From: Mesotaenium endlicherianum
Lineage: Eukaryota; Streptophyta; Zygnematophyceae; Zygnematales; Mesotaeniaceae
Direction: 5' to 3'
Assembly: GCA_009602735.1 (NCBI GenBank)
Contig: WELA01003352.1
Coordinates: forward strand, 95,933-138,906
DNA length: 42,974 nt
The position numbers and the translations under genes were made by a program. A model generated the notes under the pieces. That model had not been told where the DNA came from, searched no databases, and saw nothing but the letters and a program-made list of their open reading frames with translations. Below, in pieces: positions 27,727-37,670 of this stretch. Positions within the stretch are counted from its first letter, which is position 1, and every line of letters starts with the position of its first letter.

Positions 27727-30700
27727 ATGGCGGCAGGGCAGTGGGGCCCTCTGGACGTGCTGGTGCTGGTGCTGTACTTTCTGGGCCTCGCGGCTGTCGG
27801 ATTGTGGGCATCCAGGCGCGCTCAGAAGGCGCAGAAGGATCACGGCGCCAGCCATGACGACTACTTCCTGGCAGAGAGGAGCGTGCCCTACTGGGCCGTG
27901 GCCGCCTCCCTCTTCGCCTCCAACATCGGAGCCGAGCATTTCGTGGGACTGGCAGGCACCGCAGCCTACAGTGGGGTGGCAGTCGCCTGGTGGGAATTTT
28001 CTCCTCCTCTCCTCCTCTCCTCTCTCCTCTCACCTCTCCTCTTTCCGCTCTCTCCTCCCTCATCTCCTCTCTCCTTTCTCCTCTTTCCTCTCTCCTTGCT
28101 TCCGCCCCTTTCAACTGCTCCCCAAGGCTGGCTATGATGATCAGGCAAATGGACAGGCGAGGATTGGAAGCTCGGGCCGAATGGTGAATGGTGGGGTATG
28201 AAACTTTTTGTCGAGAGCTGTAATGGGCGAGGCCATGTACTCAGGCCTCGTGTTTGTTAAGGCCACGTTTTGGGGAGCGTCTCTAGTCCAGAGCTCCAGG
28301 AGAGAAGAGGGCGAGGCACAGGGGGGGACGGAGGGCGGCCGGGAGGAGGGCGGGNCACTCCTTACTGGGACAGGGAAAGCTTTTAAAGCTCGGGAGTCTG
28401 TTAAGGGCTCCCTCGTGCCTTTTTGGTCCTGCCCGGTATCAATATGATCAGAAACAAGAGAGGCGCAGGATGCTGTGGCACGGGCGGGTCTTGGTTGGCC
28501 CGTTGGGGGTGGCGCCTCTTTCTGCTGTCTGTGAACGAGGTGAAAGGCGAGAGGAAAAAAAACGGGACTAAGGATATCCGGACTCCCATACAGTAGAACG
28601 ACCATACAGTAGAACGAGCCGCTGGCTGACGGCACCAAGCAGGTGCCAGGTGGCAGCTCAGGGGCCTGCCCTGGGCCGGAGCTGCAGTCGGCCACCAGAG
28701 CCTCAAGAAATGGCAACTAAGCGCAATGTCACAAGCTTTTACTAGGGCCAATTTTCCCTCCAATCCTTCAACCCAGACCCTCAGGCGGGCCTACATTGTC
28801 GAGCCCTGGTGGTATCCAGCGCTACTTCTTCTTGTGGTGTTGTTTGCCGCATGTTAGACGTTGCACGGCATCCCTCCAGCCGAGAGTCCCTCTACAAGAA
28901 GAGGCGCTTTGTACTTCGCGATGCGATCTATGCATGTGATTGGGCGTGAGACCGGTCACACGCTCAGGGGGTCAAGTTAAGGTAGCAAGGGGGGGGGGGC
29001 ATGTACAAAACCAGTGGGAAGGCTTACCTCTGCTTCATCTAGCTTGTGGTGAGCGCAAACGGCAGTGAAGGAGACCGGAGACAAAAGATGTGCATTGCCA
29101 CCTGGACTATCCCCCTCTCCCCCCCCNAATCCGACCCTGTGCCCCTGCTCTCCTCCTCCCTCTCCTCCTCCTCCGCCTCCTCCCACGTCTTCTCTCACCT
29201 CCTCCTCCTCCTCTTCTTTCTCCTCCCCCCCTCATTCTCCTCCTCCTCTCTCCTCCTCCCTCTTATTCCTCCTACGCTTTTCCGGCCCTGTCGCGACTGT
29301 CAAATCCCCCCCAGGTACGAGTGGGGCGCGATGCCGTGCCTGCTGGCGCTGGGGTTCTTCTTCCTGCCCGTGTACATGCGCGCGCAGGTGACGACAATGC
29401 CGGACTGGGTGGAGCGCCGCTACGGCCCCTTCTGCCGCACCTTCATCGTGGTGGTGTCACTGCTGCTCTACGTCTTCACCAAGATCTCCGCCACGCTCTT
29501 TGCGGGCGACCTCATCATCCAGGAGGTGATGTATCTACTAAAGATCATACATACGATGGTCTTTGTCTTATGTAATATGATGGATAACGATGTGGATGAT
29601 ATTTAAGACCCTCGTTGCGTCTCGTGATCCCGTCGCTTCTTGCTGTGTGTTGTCGTTGCCCCGCCGTTGTTGTTTTGCCCCGCTGGCTAATGACGGGCCC
29701 TCTCGCCTTCGCTGCATTGCCTCCCACCTGCCCCACCGGCCACCCACCAGCTGCCATCTGCCACCCGCAGCCCGCTGCCAGCTGCCATGCACACATACAC
29801 TCTGTGCGCACGCACTCATGTAACACGCGCACACAAGTACGCTGTTCACCTGTGTAGGCGGGCGCAAGAGCGGTGGGTTGTATCCCGGCCCGCCAAACAC
29901 ATACACATACACACACACACGAAGAGAGATGAAGAGAGAGAGAGACCCATGCACACAGACATGCAGAAACGCACAAACGCACATACACGCTCTCACTCAA
30001 AGCTCCTGTGCGCCTGCGCCCGCCCGTGTGCCGTACGCCGCGGCCGCAGATCTCAAACATCAACAAGCTGGCGGCCACGCTGGTGCTTATCGTCGGCACG
30101 GCGCTCTACACGGTGACAGGTGGCATGGCCGCGGTGATCTACACAGAGGCGCTGCAGACGGCCATCCTGGTGGTGGGCGGGCTGTCCCTGCTGGGCGTGG
30201 GCATGTTCCACGTGGGCGGACTGCCGGGCCTGCGCGAGCGCATCACGCACGACCCCGCCTACTTCCACCTCTTCAGGTGCGCGCGCGCGCCGTTGCGAGC
30301 GGGAGAGGGAGACAGAGCGCTTGCCGTTGCGAGCGGGAGAGGGAGAGAGAGCGCTCATTGCGAGCGGGAGAGGGAGGGAGAACGCTCGCTCACGGGGAAA
30401 GAGAGAGAGAGAGAGAAAGAGAGAAGGAAGGAGAGGGAACGCGTGCTTGTGTGTGTGGGAGCGCGGGGGAGCAAGGCCAAGCTCCAGCCATTCTGTTTGG
30501 GGAGAGCGAGCGGGTAGTGCGCTGGGGGGAGAGCGGGCATCCGTGTGAAGTTGCTTGCTGTGTGCGGGCTTGGGAGACGTGTTTGACAGAGACGCGTGTA
30601 CGCGTTCAGGCCCTTCCTTCCGCGCGCTCGCGTGCGTTTGCATACTTATACGTTCTCCTGGGCAGGTCCTCAATGGGGTAAAGAAACAAGCTTTTCCACA

Positions 30701-31527
30701 CACGTGTGCGTGGCATCTGCAAGATATGCATACAGAAGCACATGCGATACATATTCGAATTTATGTATGCGCGTATGTTATACAGTATCCACTTCTTTGC
30801 ATGCGCGAAGCACATGTTGAAGTGCACAGTCACGGGTGTTTGCCCACATCGCCATCGTTTTCAGGAAAAGGCTTAGGATATGAAGGGGGGCTGGCATGCT
30901 TATTCCAGGAAACACTGGTCACCGAGCCTCAGCAGACGCCAAGTGGCAATCCCTCAACATTGCCATTTCCGCCCTTTGACGTGCTACTGACTGCGGTCCC
31001 CTTCTTCCGGGGTGCACTGGCCCGGGGGCAGGTCATCATCGGACGAAACGTTCCCCTGGACTGGCTACGTCTTCGGATACTACTTTGTGTCTCTCTGGTA
31101 CTGGGCCACCGACCAGGTACCCTATACCCCGACCCGAAACCCGAGACGAAAAATTACAACCCTGCTTCAAACCCTCACCTCAGAATTCTCACCCGGCCCA
31201 GAGACTTAGCCCAGACCTCCAGCCTCCGATTCAAGCCCCAACCTTCTACTTCAGACCTCGTAGCAGTACCCCGTCCCCTGCACCCCATGTCCCGAGCCCC
31301 AAGTTCGGAAGCAGCAGTGGTGCCTGGCTCGGAGCCTCCCATGGCGATGCCGTATAGGCGGTGGCCCCTGCAGCGCCACTTGAGTGCAGGGGCAGGGGCA
31401 GGGGAGCATGAAGGGCAAGGTGCGCGTGCTCCTGCGCGTGCGCTTTGCTTCAGCCCCTCGGGCGGTGCAGGCTCCAGCAGCGCAGCGCTGTCGCGCACGG
31501 ACTGCCTACATGGCAGCAGCGTGTTCA

Positions 31528-31586
<59 letters not shown>

Positions 31587-31587
31587 N

Positions 31588-31666
<79 letters not shown>

Positions 31667-34600
31667 GTGCATCGGCACAGAGCATGACGGGCTGCGCCTC
31701 CCCCCTCCTTGCAAACCGCAGAGCTGTCTTTTTGACACGCGCACGTTGTTAAGAATGGGACCCTTGCATCGCCATGGGGTGGGGGAATTATGTATCTAGA
31801 CCATGTTCACACTCCCAGTATGTGAAGGAAGGCGCACCTCCCCTCTTGCACCCCTCTCCTTCCTTGCCTCCCGCTCCCCCTCCCCCACCCCCCCCTCTTC
31901 CTGCCACTCCTCACCCCCCTTACCCCGGGGAACAGCTCTGTCACACGCTCATGCAAGGGGGGGGGCATAGACTCAGCTCATGAAATCCTGCTGCCTGAAT
32001 CTTCCTCTCAGTGATCTAACTGTCGACAGAAAGCGGGGGTGGCCCTTCAGCGCCTGGGTGGGTGCGTGCTCATGCAGCCCAGGAGTCCTCTGAGTCGAAG
32101 AACGCCGGGGTGCGTTTGTGTGGCAAGCCTTGCAGGGGTCATGATTGCTGCGAGCGTTCCCATACGTCTCTACCCCTACTGCTGCTGCTGCTGTCGCTGC
32201 TCCTGCTCCTGCTCCTGCTCCCTCTCCCTCACGGACCCGTTCTCCGAGTCACCTGCCAAATCTCCTCCAGTGCGCTCCTTGCATCCCTCTCTCTCTTGAT
32301 GCCCTATCTCCTCCCCCCAGGCCCACTTTGGGGGTGTCTTGCGCAACTCTCAACGCGCCACCTGGCAGCTCCTGGCCGCCTGCCGGCCCGCATCGGGCTT
32401 GTGTGGCAAACAAGCTCCCTCCTGGCAGCAACAACGCTAGCATCCCAAGTTTAGTTGTGTCTCCCTTCTTGCACGAGCAGCGCCGGCAGCGCCCCACCGA
32501 CTGACGACGCCAACGGCGACTGACACAGCCTTGTCGTCCCTTTGGCTTTCTGGTTGCTGGCGTGCTTGTGCTGGCACCACGCGGGCGGCGGTGGGGCTGA
32601 GGCGCTGCGGCTGCCGCAGGTGATAGTGCAGAGGGCGCTGGCGGCCAAGAGCATCGAGCACGGCCAGGCTGGCTGCGTCGGCGGCGGCCTCCTCAAGGTG
32701 GGTGCAAAGCTGGGGGGTGGGGTCACAAGTGGGCTGTCTTTGCTCGTGCACCCTCCCCCCGGGAAAGGGGGGGAGGGGGGGAGGGGAGGGNCGGCGGGGC
32801 AGGAGAATTGGACTGCTGTCGATGCTGTAGCCCGGTCTGTGCTTCTCAGGGTCCCGGGTTTACGCTTGGCTATGGACCGTCCGTGAGTAGGGAAGGGAGG
32901 GGGGGGGAAAGGTGGTAAAGGTAGCAGGTGTCATGTTCCAGCCCTTGGGTGCTGTCGGGGGTATGAGACTGGCAGGCGCAAGGCCTGGGGCTCAGGCCCA
33001 GGCTGAGGCTGAGGCTGAGGTTGAGGGGGGAAAAGGGACTCAGTTATGAAAGAGGGGGGGTGAAGGGACTCTGTCTCTTGTTTTCTCCCTTTCCCTCACT
33101 GGCCCGCACTCTCTCTTTTACTCTAGTCTCTGTGTGTGTGAGTGTGTGTGTGAGTGTGCATGTGCGTTTGCGGAAATTCTCTCCAAGGAAGTCGTCCGGC
33201 TTACTTTGACTTCTTTCGCCCCTTCCAGCCATTTATGGCACCTGTAAGATGCTGCCCAAACCTCTGCCTCCTTTCCACAACCGCTTACACCTGCCGCTTG
33301 TGCCTGTCTGCGCGTCGTCTATCCATCGTGCATTGTTTGGGGGGAGGAGGGGACTTTCCACCGCCGGCCACAACGCGCCAGCTGCTGCCAGGGTTCATCA
33401 TGGTGGTGCCGGGCATGGCCGCGCGCGCGCTCATGCAGGAGCGTGGGGTGGTCGCCGTGGACAGCGACAAGCAGGAGTTTGACAAGGCCTTCCCCTGGCT
33501 CGTCATGAACGGTGCTCATCCACCCCCCCCCCTCCTCCTCGGCCTACCCCTCCCTGCGCGCCGAGTCCCCCCCTTCTTCCCCCCTCCTCACTTTCTGACA
33601 GAAGGAAAGAGAGAAGAGGAGCAAAGAAGCAGAAGACAGGAGCGCATCTTGACCCCCGCCCTGCCTCCTGCTTCGGCTGCTTTTCCAGGAGCTGATGACA
33701 GAGAATTCAAGTTTACGATCCAGTGCGGGAATGAAGGGTACATAAAAGCAAGCTCTGGGGGAACACCGGGGGACGAGGGCGACAGCGAGAATGGAAGGAA
33801 CAGGAGAGAGAGGGATCGCGCTCTTTGCACTGGTGCGCGCTGTTCTCTCGTTGAGCAGTCCAACCGCAGGGAGTCCGACACAACCGGCTTGGCTTCCTCG
33901 GCGAGCGTGCGGAGAAGACGGCTTGGCAACTGGTGTGGGTCCTGCGATGCTGTGTGACGCCAGGTGGCATAGTTGGCCCCACGGAGTCTTCCTGGTGTCA
34001 GGTGCCCGCTCGTGTCCGCCCGGCCCTCTGAAAGCTGGAGCGCATGAGAAAGCGGAATGCACCTGCAGGACCCAGGTGTCGTTAGCCTGCAATTTTCTCT
34101 GACTACTGGGTGACTCCTCAGCCGGAGTAGTCGTTGCGGAGAGTGACGGACAGATCCCCTGTGGGCAGAGTCAGGTGCTTCCTGAGAGATTAAATGTACC
34201 AGCGTGTGGTGCCTGCCTCCTTCACATCATCACGGGTGCGACTCTTCTGAGGAGCTCGCCTCTCGAGGCTGATACTGGAACGTAGGGCAGACGCTTGCCC
34301 ACGAGCGTCTGTGAAGCGATGGAGTGCAGGCCTTCACAAGGCCTGGACGTGATGGCTGGCCGCCATGACGCTCTGTCGCTACCTTCTCAAGGGCCTTGAA
34401 TGCTGACAGCAACAAGCTGTCATCGCACCTGCTTCTCCAGTTCTTTCTTCTCTGCGACTGAAAGTTTTGCGCCCACTCCGTCTTCTGTCCATTTTTATTG
34501 CTGGGGTTTAAGTTACTGATGGAAAGCAGCTCTGCTTTTCCCGGCCTGTGAAAACCAGGAAATATCTAGAACTCTAGACCTGCCAACTTGGGGAGTGCAT

Positions 34601-37210
34601 GCGGCGCTTGTATTTGACCCGCTCAAGGTTGCTCGCTTACTTGCCGTGCGCACACGTGTGTGTGCATGTCTGCGCGCGCTTTGCTGCAGTGATGCCAAAG
34701 AACACGCGCGGGCTGATCATTGCGGCCATGATGTCGGCGCTGATGTCGTCGCTTGCCTCCGTCTTCAACTCCTCCGCCACCATCTTCACCATGAACGTGT
34801 ACGCGCGCCTGCGCCCGCGCGCGCCCGAGGCCGAGCTCGTCTGGACCGGCCGCGCCACCGTGGTGGCCGTCGCCGTGCTCTCCATCCTGTGGCTGCCCCT
34901 CATCCCGCTCTTCGGCGAGCAGCTCTTCCTCTACATCCAGAAGCCGCCCGCCTTCGTGGCGCCGCCCATCTTTGCCATCTTCCTGTGGGGGCTGCTCTGC
35001 CGGTGGGTCACCAACGCGGGCGCCTGCTGGGGGCTCTCCATCGGCGTCGGTGTCGGGATGGCCCGGTGAGTGGGTCAACCCCCCACTCAACAGCCCCGCC
35101 CGTGCTCTCCAGTGGAGTCGATTTTGCGTCAGGGCTCCTTTTTTTGCTTTTCTTTCCTTGTGTATGGTGCCTTTCTTTGCTAGGGTTGGGCTTAGCTTCG
35201 GTACAAGTTGGGGTTGGGAATGGCGCTGCATGAGAGGGTAGCGCGTTGTGTGAGCATCACCATTCTTCCACCTGTCCGAACTCAAGGGAGCTCTCACCCG
35301 GATGTGGGGTTGACTCTGAGGACCGGTCCCCCAAGAGAGGAGCCTTGCAGACTTGCACACTTGCACTCACCTGCCGGCACATATGCGCACACGCACACTT
35401 GCACGCCTGCACACCATACGCATGCACGCATGCACACCTGCACACACATATAACCACTTGCAGATGTCTGCGTGCACGCCACGCGCATGCGCGGGGGGAG
35501 TTCGGAAGTCCCGAATTCTTGTGATTTCCTCCCACTCTGACTCATCTTTAGCTCGTCTCTCCACCTCACATTGTGCATGCGTGCACGAACGCCTCGCGCA
35601 CGCGCTGCTCTGTGTGCGTGCTGACATTTGGCGTGTTCTCGCATGCGAGTTTGTGTCGTCCCTCTCAGAAAGGGTGCCCTCCCATCTCTCCTCTGCCCAT
35701 CTCTCCTGTAATCGACAGCAATATGCTCCTCAGCTGGGAAGCCCTCTCTGTGAGAGGGATGGGCGACACCTGGACAGCTTGTGAGGGCTCTTTGCGGGGA
35801 AGACGCAGGCGATATGTCTGGCCAATGCGTGTGCCCCCTAGTACTCTCGACGATCCGAATACAGGGAACTTCCATCACGCCCAACTCCTCTTCCAAAGCT
35901 CCATCTTCAATCGTCCAACTCTTGGGCTGTGATAGCAACAAAATAGCAACAGTAATAGCAACAGCAGCTTCTGTCTGTGACGTGTCTTGCCAACGTGCAA
36001 CAATCCCTCCCCTATGGCTGCAGGTTCCTCCTGGAGATTGTGGACACGGTGCTGGGAGAGCACGAGGGACCGCTGCACTCCTTCGTGTCCTTCAACTTCC
36101 TGCACTTTGCGGCCGTCAACTTTGTGTTCAGCAGCGCCATCATCCTGGGGGTCAGCCTGGCCTTCCCCGAGGACAGGCAGTGGGGGGTAAAACCTCCTTC
36201 CCTTGCACTTTCTCTCCTTCTGCAGGTTGTATGCTCGTCCCCTGTAGCGATGCTTGCTGATGCGTCTGCCACGCACTTCCTCCTGCAGCCCCCTTGTTTG
36301 GGTGATTGTTCTCTGTTGATTTGGGTGATTTGTTCTTACTTCTCGTATCAGGCAACCTGCACAGATTTTCCTACCATGCACACCCACACACTGTGCAGAC
36401 AGACAGTGAAGTATGGCACACTTTTGCGCTAGAAGTCCCCTCACGATGTCCGCTGCCGTGTGGCTGCTTGATGCCCGTGTGCTCCCGTTGTCTGCGCAGG
36501 AGGAGGATCAGAAGGTGATGTGGAAGAGGGGGCTGTACGAAGAGCTCATGCGCGAGGAAGACCAGGGGGCGTGGACGCAGCTGCAAGGCAACGCACAGGC
36601 AGCCTCGGGAGAAGAGAAAGAGGGCATTGGGTTTGAGCACAGTGTTGAACGCAGGGGAGGGACTGGGGCGCCGGCAAGCTACCAGCAAGCCTCTGCTTGG
36701 ACAGAGCTGGAGCTCTCCGCATTCAGCGATGACTCGGACGACGAAGAGGGGGCAGGCGGGGGGCAGGGTGGCGAGGGGAGGGAGGCTGGGCCAGGCAGGG
36801 GGCGCAAGGGCAAGGGCAAGGCGGGCAGGAGCGAGGCCGAGACTCTGCTTGCCGGCGGCGAAATCCGGAGTGACGAATTTATCGGTGCATTGGCACCGCT
36901 GGATGTGATGAGCCTGAGCGGTGGGGGCGCGCGCGTGCTAGATGGCAAGACGATGGGCCCCGGAGACGAAGCCAGAAGCTTGATAGGTGGCGTGCAAGAG
37001 GCGCACGGGGCGCATGTCGATACTGGGAGCACAGTGCAGGATGTAGAGATGCAGTCGCATGCGCACAGCACTCTGCATGCGGGCTTGGGAGGAGCTTGCT
37101 GTAAGATAGGGAGTTTGACGGGCACCCCCCAGAGACGCAAGATGATTATCAATGCTGTGGGAGTCTTAGTGGCTGTTTGTTGGCTGTCTGTAATAACAGC
37201 ATTCCGATGA
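27727..37210 (+). CDS. SGLT-type sodium/sugar cotransporter (747 aa)
   Basis: Solute:sodium symporter family plasma-membrane carrier. Nine exons: 27727-27989, 29315-29525, 30050-30276, 31032-31116, 32620-32697, 33382-33511, 34690-35065, 36024-36186, 36500-37210; all GT-AG and in frame. Signatures: ASNIGAEHFVGLAG, YVFTKISATLFAGDLIIQ, GTALYTVTGGMAAVIYTE, SLWYWATDQ then VIVQRALAAK, LLPGFIMVVPGMAAR, PKNTRGLIIAAMMSALMSSL, FNSSATIFTM, APPIFAIFLWG. Positions matching the human SGLT1 sugar site (as I recall its numbering) are all kept: Asn66, His71, Glu90, Tyr257, Trp258, Lys288 and Gln415. The usual Asp in AVIYTD is Glu191. Exon 9 encodes a ~210-residue hydrophilic acidic/Gly-rich loop before a last membrane helix (about 725-747), giving the expected 14-helix layout. 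The start is the ATG just before the first helix; an in-frame codon upstream exists but adds nothing family-like. Substrate could be glucose, galactose or inositol. Confidence 0.9.
27996..28109. repeat. Polypyrimidine tract, symporter intron 1
   Basis: Long CTCCT/CTCTC sequence directly after the exon 1 donor. A second tract of the same kind fills about 29105-29280, just before the exon 2 acceptor; an N sits at 29127. Confidence 0.8.
28587..28617. repeat. Two tandem copies of a 16-base unit
   Basis: CCATACAGTAGAACGA twice in a row, in symporter intron 1. Confidence 0.85.
30292..30390. repeat. Three-copy ~33-base minisatellite at a splice donor
   Basis: Units built on GTTGCGAGCGGGAGAGGGAG followed by a variable AGAGCGCT end, starting 16 bases after the exon 3 end of the symporter (30276). 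The tract continues into GA-rich sequence to about 30437. Confidence 0.85.
31530..31664. repeat. (CT)n microsatellite, about 67 units
   Basis: Uninterrupted CT dinucleotides except one N at 31587, in symporter intron 4. Length may be compressed or extended in assembly. Confidence 0.95.
32755..32799. repeat. G-homopolymer-rich tract with N at 32791
   Basis: Runs of G interrupted by AAA or single A, in symporter intron 5 about 60 bases after the exon 5 donor. Confidence 0.7.
35380..35450. repeat. CA/GCAC-rich simple repeat
   Basis: GCACAC, GCATGCACGC and CACACATA units in symporter intron 7. No reading frame of interest. Confidence 0.65.
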
Positions 37211-37670
37211 ACTCATCAAATTAATGATGCCCCCAAGCAATACTATCTGCCTTGATTTTGCTTGTGCACAACGCGAATTTTCCTTGCGGGGTAACCTCTG
37301 TTGAGGTAATTATTTTCGCAAATGAGTCTGCTGCTGACATAATTGTTGAAAAGGAATGAACACACATGCTATCTTGGTTGCAAATTGATGATTCGACGAC
37401 TGCACTTCATGTATGAAGACAATGCCACAGGCGGGATGTCAAGTTGATATCGTCTTTGTAACGTGTACCAGTTTAGACATTGAGATCATCTTAAAGTTGG
37501 CACTTAGTGAGGTCATTGTCACTGACAAATACAAAATACCAGCATACTATATGCATTGTGATAGTAGCACATTTATATAGCTATATAACGTCTTAGCTAG
37601 ATCAAATACATCAACTTTGAGCCATGTCCGCTCCTTCACATGCACAGGCTGTTGAAGGAGGTTCAATTGC
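37211..37670. other. Convergent 3' intergenic region
   Basis: 460 bases between the symporter stop and the SABATH B stop on the opposite strand. AT-rich, no gene recognised; both polyadenylation regions should fall here. Confidence 0.5.

Noticed and set aside
31384..31752. Ser/Leu repeat frames over the CT microsatellite
   Set aside because: Pure dinucleotide repeat translated in frame; located in an intron.
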